A DNA stretch of 64,000 bases from Jejuia algarum (GTDB lineage Bacteria > Bacteroidota > Bacteroidia > Flavobacteriales > Flavobacteriaceae): contig CANMAQ010000019.1 of the NCBI GenBank assembly GCA_947495775.1, forward strand, positions 1-64,000. The letters run 5' to 3'. This document shows positions 53,644-62,657 of the stretch, one piece after another. The number at the start of each line of letters is the position of its first letter. Position 1 is the first letter of the stretch. A program made the translations under genes and the position numbers. Below the pieces are notes generated by a model. It did no database searches, was not told the DNA's origin, and was given only the letters and a program-made list of their open reading frames with translations.

Positions 53644-54678
53644 ATGGGAAACCCTATCATAAGACTTTTTAGATCCAGAATTTATACAGCTTTCCTGCTT
53701 CTAGGAACTGTTTTGAGTATTGGTATTATAGGCTATAAAACCCTAGCAGGTTACGGTTGGGTGGATGCTTTGTATATGACCATCATTACCATGACGACAG
53801 TAGGATTTGGAGAAGTAGCTCCACTAGATGCGCAGTCAAAAATATTTACGGTTTTTCTTATCGTAGCAAGTGTCTTTATAGTAGGTTACGCGCTTTCCGT
53901 TATCACAGAATATATTTTGAGTAAGAATAATGTAGACGAATTAAAATACAAAAGAATGCAAAAGAAAATAGAAACCTTTGAAGCACATATTGTTATTTGT
54001 GGCTACGGAAGAAATGGCAAACAAGCAGCGCAAAAACTATTAGCCTACAATAGGTCTTTTGTAGTTATAGAGAAAAGTAAAAAAGTAGAAGAGCGGCTTA
54101 AAGCAGATGGGTTCCCGTATATTTTAGGAAATGCAAATGAAGACGAGACGTTACTTATGGCAGGTGTAGAACGTGCTTCTTGTTTTATTTCTGCTTTACC
54201 GAGTGATGCCGATAATTTATTTGTGGTTTTATCGGCACGACAACTTAATAAAAACATCAATATAATAAGTAGAGCTTCTCAAGAATCGTCGTATCAAAAG
54301 TTAAAATTAGCAGGTGCTAATAATGTTATTTTACCCGATAAGATAGGTGGCGACCATATGGCATCCTTAGTGGTAGTACCCGGTCTAATGGAGTTTATAG
54401 ACAATTTATCTATTGTTGGCAAATCAAATATCAATATAGAAGAAGTAGCTGTAGAGCAGTTGTTTGTTACTGAAAAAGTACAGACGATCAAAGATTTAGA
54501 TTTGAGACGTAAAACGGGATGTACAGTCATAGGTTATAAAGATGAGAATGGGGAATACACTGTAAACCCCGAAGCCGAATTGGTACTTGCTCCACATTCT
54601 AAAATTATTGTATTAGGGCGCCCAGAACAGATAGAGGAACTCAATTCAGTCTACAACATACAGGTCGAGGAGGCCTAA
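53644..54678 (+). CDS. Potassium channel with RCK (TrkA-N/TrkA-C) domains, 344 aa
   Basis: Two membrane helices flank the pore loop with selectivity filter TMTTVGFGE (residues 49-57; the usual TVGYG appears as TVGFG). Residues 115-235 form a TrkA-N Rossmann domain with the nucleotide-binding HIVICGYGRNGKQAAQ. A TrkA-C domain follows to residue 340. The channel gates K+ flow in response to ligands bound by the RCK ring. Cotranscribed with the PspC-like gene. Confidence 0.92.
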   Translation: MGNPIIRLFRSRIYTAFLLLGTVLSIGIIGYKTLAGYGWVDALYMTIITMTTVGFGEVAPLDAQSKIFTVFLIVASVFIVGYALSVITEYILSKNNVDELKYKRMQKKIETFEAHIVICGYGRNGKQAAQKLLAYNRSFVVIEKSKKVEERLKADGFPYILGNANEDETLLMAGVERASCFISALPSDADNLFVVLSARQLNKNINIISRASQESSYQKLKLAGANNVILPDKIGGDHMASLVVVPGLMEFIDNLSIVGKSNINIEEVAVEQLFVTEKVQTIKDLDLRRKTGCTVIGYKDENGEYTVNPEAELVLAPHSKIIVLGRPEQIEELNSVYNIQVEEA

Positions 54679-54825
54679 CATTTATACAATAGGCTTTAAA
54701 AAACCATTTTTTTTTAGCATCTTGCTAAGGTCTTAGAGTCTGTTTTCACAAAGGGTGATTGTTTTTTAACGAAAATGCTTGTAAAGCAATTTGGGACGCT
54801 CACTAAAACACTAACATATTTTCCT

Positions 54826-56433
54826 ATGAAGAGATATCTTCTTTCAGTCGTGGCACTCATGCTGCCTTTTCTAACATTTGCTCAAGAACAGTCTATAGAT
54901 GAAGCTATAGAAGCGAAGTTTAAGCCATTTGCAACTGCTGTAAGTGGTTTTGTATTTTATGCCGTTCCCATAGCAGGTAAACACGTTCCAATTGTACTTA
55001 TCATATTATTGTTAGGGGCTTTATTTTTTACCTTATATTTTAAGTTTGCAAATGTAAGACTACTAGGTGTTGCCATAAAAGCAACCAAAGGGACGTACGA
55101 TGCTATAGATTACAATAGTGTAGATGTTGCAGCGGGAGATAGCACACCAGGCGGAGATATTTTAGAAACGCCCAAAAACGAAGGTGTTATAGGTGAGGTG
55201 ACGCATTTTCAAGCTTTAACTGCAGCGTTATCTGCGACAGTAGGGCTTGGTAATATTGCTGGTGTGGCCGTCGCTATTGCTATAGGAGGGCCAGGCGCAA
55301 CATTTTGGATGATTTTAGCAGGCTTTTTAGGGATGTCGACAAAGCTTGTAGAGGCAACTTTGGGTGTGAAATACAGAGAGGTTGGCCCTGATGGAAAGAT
55401 TTATGGAGGGCCTATGTATTATCTTAAAAAAGGACTAGAAGAAAAGAACTTAGGCGGTTTAGGTAAGGTTTTAGCACTACTATTTGCTGTTTTTGTAGTG
55501 GGAGGTTCTTTTGGAGGTGGTAACATGTTTCAAGCCAACCAAGCTGCGGCGCAATTTAAATTATTAACAGGATTCGATTCTGGATTTGTTTTTGGTATTA
55601 TTATGGCGGTTTTGGTTGCTGTGGTCATTATAGGCGGCATACAGCGTATTGGTAAAGTTACAGAGAAAATTGTGCCATTTATGGGTATTATGTATGTTGG
55701 TGCTGCTTTGGTCATTATAGTCATGAATATAACTGCAATTCCAGAAGCTCTTGGGCAAATATGGACTGGTGTTTTTGAAAGTAATACGTTATTGGGTGGT
55801 TTTATAGGAGTAATGATTGTAGGCTTTCAGCGCGCTGCTTTTTCAAATGAAGCAGGCGTAGGATCGGCCTCTATTGCACATGCCGCAGTTAAAACACGAT
55901 TCCCCGCAAGTGAAGGTATAGTCGCCTCTATAGGGCCTTTTGTAGATACCGTTGTGATTTGTACAATGACAGCTTTGGTGATTATTATTACAAATATAAA
56001 AAGCAATCTTTTTGAGTATGCCAATTTAGACGCAGGTAAAAATGTGATTATGAATGGGACAGGGAAACACTTAGGAGGTGTAGATTTAACGTCTGTAGCC
56101 TTCGATTCGGTCATTCCTAATTTCTCTATATTATTAACGATAGCCGTGATTTTATTTGCATTTTCTACAATGCTATCTTGGTCGTATTATGGTTTGCAGG
56201 GCTGGAAATATTTATTTGGAAAAGGTAAGGCAGCAGATATGGCTTATAAGATTCTATTTTTAGTATTTGTAGTGGTTGGTGCGTCTTCAAGTTTAAATTC
56301 TGTGATCGATTTTTCAGATGCCATGATATTTGCCATGGTATTTCCAAATATTATAGGACTTGTTATTCTTATGCCTAAGGTTAAAGATGAGTTAGAACGG
56401 TATCTAACAGCAGTAGGCTATAAAGCAAAATAA
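54826..56433 (+). CDS. Alanine/sodium symporter (AGCS family), 535 aa
   Basis: An amino-acid:cation symporter with about eleven helices. Family motifs: ALSATVGLGNIAGVAVAIAIGGPGATFWM, KYREVGPDGKIYGGPMYYL, and FSNEAGVGSASIAHAAVKT. A signal-like first helix ends LTFAQEQ, and an unusually long stretch lies before helix 2, as in other Bacteroidota members. I use the ATG at 54826 (MKRYLLSVV). The HhH gene follows after 12 bases and may be cotranscribed. Confidence 0.9.
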   Translation: MKRYLLSVVALMLPFLTFAQEQSIDEAIEAKFKPFATAVSGFVFYAVPIAGKHVPIVLIILLLGALFFTLYFKFANVRLLGVAIKATKGTYDAIDYNSVDVAAGDSTPGGDILETPKNEGVIGEVTHFQALTAALSATVGLGNIAGVAVAIAIGGPGATFWMILAGFLGMSTKLVEATLGVKYREVGPDGKIYGGPMYYLKKGLEEKNLGGLGKVLALLFAVFVVGGSFGGGNMFQANQAAAQFKLLTGFDSGFVFGIIMAVLVAVVIIGGIQRIGKVTEKIVPFMGIMYVGAALVIIVMNITAIPEALGQIWTGVFESNTLLGGFIGVMIVGFQRAAFSNEAGVGSASIAHAAVKTRFPASEGIVASIGPFVDTVVICTMTALVIIITNIKSNLFEYANLDAGKNVIMNGTGKHLGGVDLTSVAFDSVIPNFSILLTIAVILFAFSTMLSWSYYGLQGWKYLFGKGKAADMAYKILFLVFVVVGASSSLNSVIDFSDAMIFAMVFPNIIGLVILMPKVKDELERYLTAVGYKAK

Positions 56434-56445
56434 AACATACCCGTT

Positions 56446-57312
56446 ATGAATCCAATAAAATCCCACTTTGTGTTTTCGAAAGCGCAGCGCAGTGGGATTT
56501 TTATATTGCTCTTTGTTATAGTGGCGTTACAAGTTGTATGTTACTATATAGAGCGGCCTTCTCCAATAGCGCATGTAGATCAAGAAGCTCTGCGCCGATA
56601 TGAAGCGGAAATAGATAGTTTACGACATGTAGCGCTTAAACGTCAAACACCTAAAACCTATCCGTTTAATCCTAACTATATAACAGACTATAAAGGCAGT
56701 TTGTTAGGGCTAACACCACTTCAAATAGACCGATTGTTAGCCTTTCGAAAAGCGAATCAATGGATTCAAAACGCTAATGACTTTCAAAAGGTAACAGGTG
56801 TTTCAGATACATTATTACAACAGTTGCAGCCTTATTTTAAATTTCCGAAGCCACGTTTTAAGACGACATCAGTTTCAAAACACCAAGCAAAAATTGATGT
56901 TCCTGTAGTAAAGCACGATTTAAATAAAGCTACAGCAGAAGAATTGCAGAAAGTATATGGTATTGGAGCTGTATTATCGCAACGTATTATACGTTACAGA
57001 GATAAAGTAGGTGGACGTTTTGCACATCGTGCAGAACTTTATGAGGTGTATGGTTTAACTGCTGAGGTTATAGAGCGCATCACAACCAAGTTCGAGATAC
57101 AAACACCAAGAGCTATAAAACAACACGACTTAAACACCGCAACCGTAGACGAGTTGGTAACTATAAAATATATAGACTACGATAGTGCATATGCCATTGT
57201 AAGTTATAGAACGCTTCATGAAGGCTTTAAATCTTTGGCGGAATTATCTAAAGTAAAAGAGATTCCCATAAGTAAAATAGATTTAATTAAATTATCTTTG
57301 CAGATCAAATAA
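56446..57312 (+). CDS. Helix-hairpin-helix protein with N-terminal membrane anchor, 288 aa
   Basis: A single membrane helix (SGIFILLFVIVALQVVCYYI) anchors three ComEA-like helix-hairpin-helix units: residues 85-120 (GLTPLQIDRLLAFRKA), 160-210 (DLNKATAEELQKVYGIGAVLSQRIIRYRDKVG without the break written here) and 228-285 (LNTATVDELVTIKYIDYDSAYAIV). Such proteins bind DNA in competence or, in Bacteroidota, have no assigned role. Confidence 0.8.
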   Translation: MNPIKSHFVFSKAQRSGIFILLFVIVALQVVCYYIERPSPIAHVDQEALRRYEAEIDSLRHVALKRQTPKTYPFNPNYITDYKGSLLGLTPLQIDRLLAFRKANQWIQNANDFQKVTGVSDTLLQQLQPYFKFPKPRFKTTSVSKHQAKIDVPVVKHDLNKATAEELQKVYGIGAVLSQRIIRYRDKVGGRFAHRAELYEVYGLTAEVIERITTKFEIQTPRAIKQHDLNTATVDELVTIKYIDYDSAYAIVSYRTLHEGFKSLAELSKVKEIPISKIDLIKLSLQIK

Positions 57313-57384
57313 AAGAGCACATTATAACTCCTATCCAAACAAACCAAGCTAGGGTATTAATAATGTTTATCTAAAATATAAAGT

Positions 57385-58551
57385 ATGACAAGTATGTACT
57401 TCACTGAAGAGCACCAACTCTTTAGAAAAAGTTTACAAGATTTTCTTAAAAAAGAAGTAGTGCCCCATATCGATGCATGGGAAGAATCAGGGAAGATTGA
57501 TAAATCCATTTGGTTGAAGTTTGGAGAAATGGGATTTTTAGGGATTAATTACCCTGAAGCCTATGGCGGTTCAAACCTCGATTTATTTTATACTGTAATT
57601 TTATTAGAAGAGTTACAGAAGATAAACTCGGGAGGTTTTGCAGCAGCTGTATGGGCACATGTCTATTTGGCTATGACCCATTTAAATGCAGAAGGCGGGA
57701 CTTTTATAAAAGAGCATTACCTCACGAAAAGCATTACTGGAGAAAAAATAGGCTGTTTATGTATTACAGAACCTTTTGGAGGGAGTGACGTTGCAGGAAT
57801 GCGTACCACAGCGGTAAAAAAAGGAGATAACTATGTTATTAATGGTTCTAAAACTTTTATTACAAACGGTGTGTATAGCGACTATCTTATTGTTGCGGCC
57901 AAAACAACACCAGAATTGGGGAATAAAGGCATAAGTATATTTGTAATTGATAGAGATGTACCAGGGGTCTCTGCCACCAAACTAGATAAGTTAGGCTGGA
58001 GAGCATCAGACACTGGAGAAATTGCTTTTGATGATGTTGTAGTTCCTGTTGAAAACCTAATGGGTGAAGAAAATAAAGGCTTTAACTATATCATGCAACA
58101 TTTTGCTTCCGAACGTCTTATTATGGGGATTAATGCGCATGCAAGAGCAGAATATGCTTTAGATTATACTTTGGAATACATGTCGCAACGGCAAGCTTTT
58201 GGAAAGCAAATTAACAGCTTTCAAGCTTTACGTCATAAAATAGCAGAATTGTACGGTGATTTAGAATTGTGTAAAACGTATAATTACGCCATAGCAAGTG
58301 CATTAGATAAAGGTGCCTATGTTGTAAAAGAAGCGACCATATCTAAGCTAAAGTCTACCAAGATGGCAGACGACGTAATTTATGAGTGTTTACAATTCTT
58401 AGGAGGCTATGGTTATATGGAAGACTATCCTATGGCACGATTGTTTAGAGATAGTAGATTAGGCCCTATAGGAGGTGGTACCTCTGAGATTTTAAGAGAA
58501 ATCATTGCTAAAATTGTAGTCGACAAAAAAGAATACCGCCCAGCAACATAA
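57385..58551 (+). CDS. Acyl-CoA dehydrogenase, 388 aa
   Basis: An FAD enzyme that introduces the alpha-beta double bond in acyl-CoA. Signatures: CLCITEPFGGSDVAGM (ACAD signature 1), KTFITNG, and FLGGYGYMEDYPMARLFRD. The late motif reads GPIGGGTSEI, so the catalytic Glu is not in the medium-chain position (YEGT); the alternative base, as in long-chain and isovaleryl-CoA enzymes, would be Glu243 in FASERLIMG. A second possible start is ATG 57394 (MYFTEEH), favoured by typical homologues. Confidence 0.9.
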   Translation: MTSMYFTEEHQLFRKSLQDFLKKEVVPHIDAWEESGKIDKSIWLKFGEMGFLGINYPEAYGGSNLDLFYTVILLEELQKINSGGFAAAVWAHVYLAMTHLNAEGGTFIKEHYLTKSITGEKIGCLCITEPFGGSDVAGMRTTAVKKGDNYVINGSKTFITNGVYSDYLIVAAKTTPELGNKGISIFVIDRDVPGVSATKLDKLGWRASDTGEIAFDDVVVPVENLMGEENKGFNYIMQHFASERLIMGINAHARAEYALDYTLEYMSQRQAFGKQINSFQALRHKIAELYGDLELCKTYNYAIASALDKGAYVVKEATISKLKSTKMADDVIYECLQFLGGYGYMEDYPMARLFRDSRLGPIGGGTSEILREIIAKIVVDKKEYRPAT

Positions 58552-58572
58552 AATAGTTTTAAATTTTCATTT

Positions 58573-58600
58573 TTTGAATTCGGAATATATTTTATATTTG
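58573..58600 (+). promoter_or_regulatory. Promoter of rpsU
   Basis: TTTG at 58573-58576 (minus-33) and TATATTTG at 58593-58600 (minus-7), with the spacing usual for Bacteroidota. The expected transcript begins about 30 bases before the rpsU start. Confidence 0.75.
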
Positions 58601-58620
58601 CAGCCGAAAATCTAAAAGAG

Positions 58621-58627
58621 AGGAGGT
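58621..58627 (+). promoter_or_regulatory. Strong Shine-Dalgarno sequence of rpsU
   Basis: AGGAGGT stands ten bases before the ATG. Bacteroidota messages normally lack such sites because bS21, with bS18 and bS6, hides the 16S rRNA 3' end. A strong site on rpsU itself fits autoregulation: ribosomes lacking bS21 can use it. Confidence 0.85.
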
Positions 58628-58636
58628 TAAGACACG

Positions 58637-58831
58637 ATGTTAATAGTACCAATAAAAGATGGTGAAAATATCGAAAGAGCGTTAAAACGTTACAAGCGAA
58701 AGTTTGATAGAACAGGAGCACGAAGAGCGTTACAGTCTCGTAAACACTATAATAAACCATCTGTTGCGCGAAGAGCACAATTGCAAAAAGCACAATATGT
58801 GCAAAAGCTAAGAGATGCAGAAAGCATTTAA
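58637..58831 (+). CDS. rpsU: 30S ribosomal protein S21
   Basis: A 64-aa basic protein: MLIVPIKDGENIERALKRY, then KFDRTGARRALQSRKHYNKPS, typical of bS21. It sits on the platform of the small subunit near the anti-Shine-Dalgarno end of 16S rRNA. It stands alone between its own promoter and a clear terminator, and its Shine-Dalgarno sequence is exceptional for this phylum. Confidence 0.96.
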   Translation: MLIVPIKDGENIERALKRYKRKFDRTGARRALQSRKHYNKPSVARRAQLQKAQYVQKLRDAESI

Positions 58832-58850
58832 TTGCTTATATGATTATTAA

Positions 58851-58876
58851 AAAATCCCGCACTAGCGGGATTTTTT
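58851..58876 (+). terminator. Terminator of rpsU
   Basis: AAAATCCCGC, loop ACTA, GCGGGATTTT with six T. The A-run on the other side would let it work in both directions. Confidence 0.92.
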
Positions 58877-58879
58877 ATG

Positions 58880-59309
58880 TTATAGAGGTCTGTAACATTT
58901 CGCTTTTCCTAAAACTGAATGTGTAAAACGGGGTAAAGCATCATAATTATAGTTTAAAATGTGATGCATTTCGATGCTTTCTAAGAATTTTGTACAGCTG
59001 TGCTCTGATTAAAGTTGAGATTTACCCAAAGCTTGAGATTTAAAATGTTTTTAAGCACGATAGATGGGTAATACGCATTCAGGTTATAAAAAGATATAAC
59101 GATAGATCGGGGTGTGCAAAAAAGGCAAAGATGATAGGGGGCTAATGTGTAAATTAGATGCCACTTAAAGAATTTTTAAAATAATAATGAGTTGCTGTCG
59201 CTTTTGTAATGTTATAGGCTAGTACCTCACAATAGACCTTCATCGTATCATTGAGATTTAAAAACCAAGAACATAAAGCCTATTAGTATCAAAATTTGTA
59301 ACTTTAAGC
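58880..59309. other. Intergenic stretch without a gene
   Basis: 430 bases between the rpsU terminator and the recombinase gene. I see no reading frame of note, no RNA gene and no repeat. A promoter for the recombinase must lie near its end; TAACTTTA (59299-59306) is a poor match to the minus-7 consensus. Confidence 0.5.
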
Positions 59310-60200
59310 ATGGCATTTACCGCATTTATAGACTATCTAGATTTAGAAAAAAAGTATTCTAAGCTAACCGTTAAAGCATATCATACCGATCTAAAAGCAT
59401 TTCAAGCCTTTGTAGAGGCGACTTACGATCAAGATCATATCACAACAGTAAATTATGCGCAAATACGAACATGGATAGTTTTTTTAGTAGAATCGGGCAT
59501 CACGAACCGTAGCATCAACAGAAAAATATCTTCATTAAATACCTATTATAAATTTCTTTTAAAGATTGGAACATTACAAGAAAATCCGCTATCCAAGCAT
59601 AAAGCTTTAAAAACAAGCAAAAAAATTCAGGTGCCTTTTTCAGAAGAAGAAGTGAAAACGGTTATAGATGCGTTACACCACGACGATTCATTCGAGGGCG
59701 TACGCAATAAATTAATAATAGAACTATTTTATTCTACAGGCATGCGCCGTATTGAATTGGTGGCATTGCAATTAACAGATGTAGATTTAAGCCTTAAAAC
59801 GGTAAAAGTATTAGGGAAAAGAAATAAAGAACGTATCATTCCATTATTACAATCGGTACGAGATACGCTAAGTCTATATTTAGAAAAACGTAATGCATTA
59901 GAAGATGTAAAAGATGTCTCACATTTGTTTTTGACGAAAAAAGGCATTAAAATTTACGAAACACTTGTTTACAGAGTAATAAATGATTATTTTAGTCTGG
60001 CATCCTCGAAAGTGAAAAAGAGTCCTCATATTTTAAGGCACTCTTTTGCCACTCACTTACTTAACCAAGGGGCAGATCTAAATGCTGTTAAAGAGTTATT
60101 AGGACATACAAGTTTAGCAGCTACTCAGGTATATACACATAATAGTATTGCCGAGCTTAAAAAAATCCATTTAAAGGCGCACCCAAGAAGTAAATCATAA
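59310..60200 (+). CDS. xerC: XerC/XerD-type tyrosine recombinase, 296 aa
   Basis: A complete core-genome recombinase: N-terminal SAM-like domain (residues 1-85, LDLEKKYSKLTVKAYHTDLKAF) and catalytic domain with Arg in STGMRRIELVAL, Lys in VLGKRNKER, HILRHSFATHLL, LGHTSLAAT and the Tyr nucleophile in TQVYTH. Length fits XerC/XerD, which resolve chromosome dimers at dif. The neighbouring hpf and the tRNA/tuf cluster are the usual context in flavobacteria. It is unrelated in context to the integrase fragments at the island. Confidence 0.85.
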   Translation: MAFTAFIDYLDLEKKYSKLTVKAYHTDLKAFQAFVEATYDQDHITTVNYAQIRTWIVFLVESGITNRSINRKISSLNTYYKFLLKIGTLQENPLSKHKALKTSKKIQVPFSEEEVKTVIDALHHDDSFEGVRNKLIIELFYSTGMRRIELVALQLTDVDLSLKTVKVLGKRNKERIIPLLQSVRDTLSLYLEKRNALEDVKDVSHLFLTKKGIKIYETLVYRVINDYFSLASSKVKKSPHILRHSFATHLLNQGADLNAVKELLGHTSLAATQVYTHNSIAELKKIHLKAHPRSKS

Positions 60201-60310
60201 TGTCTTTATCTAGGATTGTCTAACCAAAATAGAAAATGTTATAAATGCTGTTTTACACCAATACGAGTAGCAGTACTTATAAAATGTCTATTAAAAACCA
60301 AAAAAACCAA

Positions 60311-60613
60311 ATGAAAGTAAACACGCAATCTATTAATTTTAATGCAGACCAGAAATTAATACACTTTATCCAAAAACGAATGGATAAATTAGACATGTTT
60401 TATGACAAAGTTATAAAATCGGAGGTATACTTAAAAGTGGAAAACACTAGTAATAAGCAAAATAAAGTCTTTGAAGCACGAGTAAGTGTTCCTGGCGACA
60501 GCTTTATCGTAAAAAAACAATGTAAGACTTTTGAAGAGGGAGCAGACACTGCTGTATCGTCTTTAGAACGTCAGTTAAAGAAGCGAAAACAGAAATTAAG
60601 AACATTTTCTTGA
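60311..60613 (+). CDS. hpf: Ribosome hibernation-promoting factor (HPF/RaiA family), 100 aa
   Basis: A short HPF: MKVNTQSINFNADQKLIHFIQKRMDKLDMFYDKV, then EARVSVPGDSFIVKKQCKTFEEGADTAVSSLERQLKKRKQK at the end. It binds the 30S decoding region and silences ribosomes in stationary phase. I use the ATG at 60311, where the family begins; the frame is open upstream to 60245 without need. It follows the recombinase gene by 110 bases. Confidence 0.9.
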   Translation: MKVNTQSINFNADQKLIHFIQKRMDKLDMFYDKVIKSEVYLKVENTSNKQNKVFEARVSVPGDSFIVKKQCKTFEEGADTAVSSLERQLKKRKQKLRTFS

Positions 60614-60632
60614 AATTTTTTTCAAAAAATGT

Positions 60633-60662
60633 TTTGAATAGTAAAAAATATATTTACATTTG
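60633..60662 (+). promoter_or_regulatory. Promoter of the tRNA-tuf cluster
   Basis: TTTG (60633-60636) and TACATTTG (60655-60662) form a textbook Bacteroidota promoter. Directly after it a palindrome AGTCCG (60664-60669) / CGGACT (60680-60685) ends in a T-run. Confidence 0.8.
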
Positions 60663-60663
60663 C

Positions 60664-60690
60664 AGTCCGTTAGAAATAGCGGACTTTTTT
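60664..60690 (+). terminator. Terminator-like palindrome at the start of the tRNA-tuf transcript
   Basis: AGTCCG and CGGACT enclose ten bases, followed by six T. It overlaps the expected transcription start, so it may act as an early attenuator only if transcription begins at or before 60664; otherwise it is a DNA-level site. Confidence 0.4.
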
Positions 60691-60714
60691 ATGCTAACAT
60701 AGGCATAGAAAAAC

Positions 60715-60788
60715 GCCGATGTAGCTCAGCTGGCTAGAGCAGCTGATTTGTAATCAGCAGGTCGTGGGTTCGAGTCCCTCCATCGGCT
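60715..60788 (+). tRNA. tRNA-Thr (anticodon TGT)
   Basis: The 74-nt cloverleaf has acceptor GCCGATG/CATCGGC, anticodon loop TTTGTAA with TGT, and T-loop GGTTCGAGTCC. CCA is not encoded. Confidence 0.95.
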
Positions 60789-60857
60789 CTAAAAAAACAA
60801 TTTTTTTGTTTGTAAAAGCAAAAATAGGTTCTTTAAAATAGTATTAAAAAAGGAATT

Positions 60858-60940
60858 GGGAAGATACTCAAGCGGCCAACGAGGACAGACTGTAAATCTG
60901 TTGGTTTTTACCTTCGCAGGTTCGAATCCTGCTCTTCCCA
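60858..60940 (+). tRNA. tRNA-Tyr (anticodon GTA)
   Basis: A class II tRNA of 83 nt with a long variable arm (TGGTTTTTACCTTCGC region). Acceptor GGGAAGA/TCTTCCC, anticodon GTA in GACTGTAAATC, T-loop GGTTCGAATCC. CCA is not encoded. Confidence 0.95.
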
Positions 60941-61095
60941 CAGTATACTCAATAATGATTTGCGAAATCTTATTTTCGTGAATCATTATTTGTGTTATTA
61001 CATTAGTAATGTTAAATCAGCGCTGTAATTTACAAACTGTTTGATTTGATATTGAAATATTGAAATACCAAGTAAATTATAATGATTTGCAAAAT

Positions 61096-61168
61096 GCGGG
61101 AGTAGCTCAGTTGGTAGAGCGTCAGCCTTCCAAGCTGAATGTCGCCAGTTCGAACCTGGTCTCCCGCT
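61096..61168 (+). tRNA. tRNA-Gly (anticodon TCC)
   Basis: 73 nt; acceptor GCGGGAG/CTCCCGC, anticodon loop CTTCCAA with TCC, T-loop AGTTCGAACCT. Confidence 0.95.
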
Positions 61169-61173
61169 CAATA

Positions 61174-61193
61174 ATTCCTGCGAAGGCAGGAAT
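61174..61193. repeat. Short hairpin repeat between tRNA genes
   Basis: ATTCCTGC, loop GAAG, GCAGGAAT: a perfect 8-bp stem. This sequence occurs as a dispersed intergenic repeat in many flavobacteria, as far as I recall. Here it lies six bases after tRNA-Gly. Confidence 0.6.
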
Positions 61194-61259
61194 CTCTTCT
61201 TTCAAGCACAAAACTTTTAAAATAGAGGTGTTTGATAGAATAGGAAATAAAAACTTTAC

Positions 61260-61331
61260 GCCGGTGTAGCTCAGGGGTAGAGCGTTTCCTTGGTAAGGAA
61301 GAGGCCACGGGTTCAAATCCCGTCATTGGCT
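61260..61331 (+). tRNA. tRNA-Thr (anticodon GGT)
   Basis: 72 nt; acceptor GCCGGTG/CATTGGC with two G-T pairs, anticodon loop CTTGGTAA with GGT, T-loop GGTTCAAATCC. It precedes tuf by 62 bases and is cotranscribed with it. Confidence 0.93.
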
Positions 61332-61393
61332 CAAAAAATAAAGATGAGATACATTAAGTATTATTATATAACTAAGAATTAAATTATTAAAAC

Positions 61394-62581
61394 ATGGCAA
61401 AGGCAACTTTCGATCGTTCAAAACCACACTTAAATATTGGTACTATTGGACACGTAGATCACGGTAAAACAACTTTAACTGCTGCTATTACTAAAGTATT
61501 AGCTGATGCAGGTTTATCAGAAGCGAGAGATTTCGATCAAATCGATAACGCTCCAGAAGAAAAAGAAAGAGGTATTACAATTAATACATCTCACGTTGAA
61601 TATCAAACGCAAAACCGTCACTACGCACACGTTGATTGTCCAGGTCACGCCGATTACGTAAAGAACATGGTAACTGGTGCTGCTCAAATGGATGGTGCTA
61701 TCTTAGTTGTTGCTGCAACTGATGGTCCTATGCCTCAAACACGTGAGCACATATTATTAGGTCGTCAAGTAGGTATTCCACGTATCGTTGTTTTCTTAAA
61801 CAAAGTGGATATGGTTGATGATGAGGAGTTATTAGAGCTAGTAGACATGGAAGTTAGAGATTTATTAAGCTTCTACGAATACGATGGTGATAATGGTCCT
61901 GTAGTATCAGGTTCTGCTTTAGGTGCACTTAACGGTGAGCAAAAGTGGGTAGATACAGTAATGGAATTAATGGCAGCTTGTGATGCATGGATTGAAGAGC
62001 CAGTTCGTGATATGGATAAGCCTTTCCTAATGCCTATAGAAGATGTATTCTCTATTACAGGTCGTGGTACTGTTGCAACTGGTCGTATTGAAACTGGTGT
62101 AGCTAACACAGGAGATCCTGTTGAGATCATTGGTATGGGTGCTGAGAAATTAACATCTACAATTACAGGAATTGAAATGTTCCGTCAAATATTAGATAGA
62201 GGTGAAGCTGGTGATAACGCAGGTATCTTATTAAGAGGTATTGAGAAATCTCAAATCTCTAGAGGTATGGTGATCACTAAGCCAGGTTCTGTAACACCAC
62301 ACGCTAAATTCAAAGCTGAGGTTTATATCCTTAAGAAAGAAGAAGGTGGTCGTCACACACCATTCCATAACAACTACCGTCCACAGTTCTACGTACGTAC
62401 AACTGACGTAACAGGAAACATCGCTTTACCTGATGGTGTTGAGATGGTAATGCCTGGAGATAACTTAACAATTACTGTAGAGTTAATTCAGCCTATCGCA
62501 ATGAATATCGGTCTACGTTTCGCTATCCGTGAAGGTGGTAGAACAGTAGGTGCAGGTCAGGTAACTGAAATATTAGACTAA
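61394..62581 (+). CDS. tuf: Elongation factor Tu
   Basis: A 395-aa GTPase that carries aminoacyl-tRNA to the ribosome. G motifs: GHVDHGKTTL, RGITI, DCPGHADY, NKVD (at residue 135) and GSAL. Codon use is strongly biased, as expected for a very highly expressed gene. It lies in the order tRNA-Thr, tuf, tRNA-Trp, secE, nusG, rplK typical of bacteria. Confidence 0.99.
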   Translation: MAKATFDRSKPHLNIGTIGHVDHGKTTLTAAITKVLADAGLSEARDFDQIDNAPEEKERGITINTSHVEYQTQNRHYAHVDCPGHADYVKNMVTGAAQMDGAILVVAATDGPMPQTREHILLGRQVGIPRIVVFLNKVDMVDDEELLELVDMEVRDLLSFYEYDGDNGPVVSGSALGALNGEQKWVDTVMELMAACDAWIEEPVRDMDKPFLMPIEDVFSITGRGTVATGRIETGVANTGDPVEIIGMGAEKLTSTITGIEMFRQILDRGEAGDNAGILLRGIEKSQISRGMVITKPGSVTPHAKFKAEVYILKKEEGGRHTPFHNNYRPQFYVRTTDVTGNIALPDGVEMVMPGDNLTITVELIQPIAMNIGLRFAIREGGRTVGAGQVTEILD

Positions 62582-62605
62582 TTCATCATAGATTAGTTTA
62601 ACCTT

Positions 62606-62653
62606 ATAAAGTCACAAGGTATTGCGTTACTAGCGTAATGCCTTTTGACTTAT
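62606..62653 (+). other. Hairpin between tuf and tRNA-Trp
   Basis: AAGTCACAAGGTATTGCG pairs imperfectly with CGTAATGCCTTTTGACTT, without a T-run after it. It ends a few bases before tRNA-Trp, so it may be an RNA-processing site between message and tRNA. Confidence 0.5.
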
Positions 62654-62657
62654 AATT

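Noticed and set aside
57385..58551. Inactive acyl-CoA dehydrogenase because the YEGT glutamate is missing
   Set aside because: Long-chain and isovaleryl-type enzymes use an alternative Glu; the equivalent Glu243 is present.
60789..61316. Short ORFs over the tRNA genes (60789-60986, 61060-61269, 61122-61316)
   Set aside because: They translate tRNA genes and flanks, with the usual spurious GRAGFEPAK- and ERETRFELAT-type peptides.
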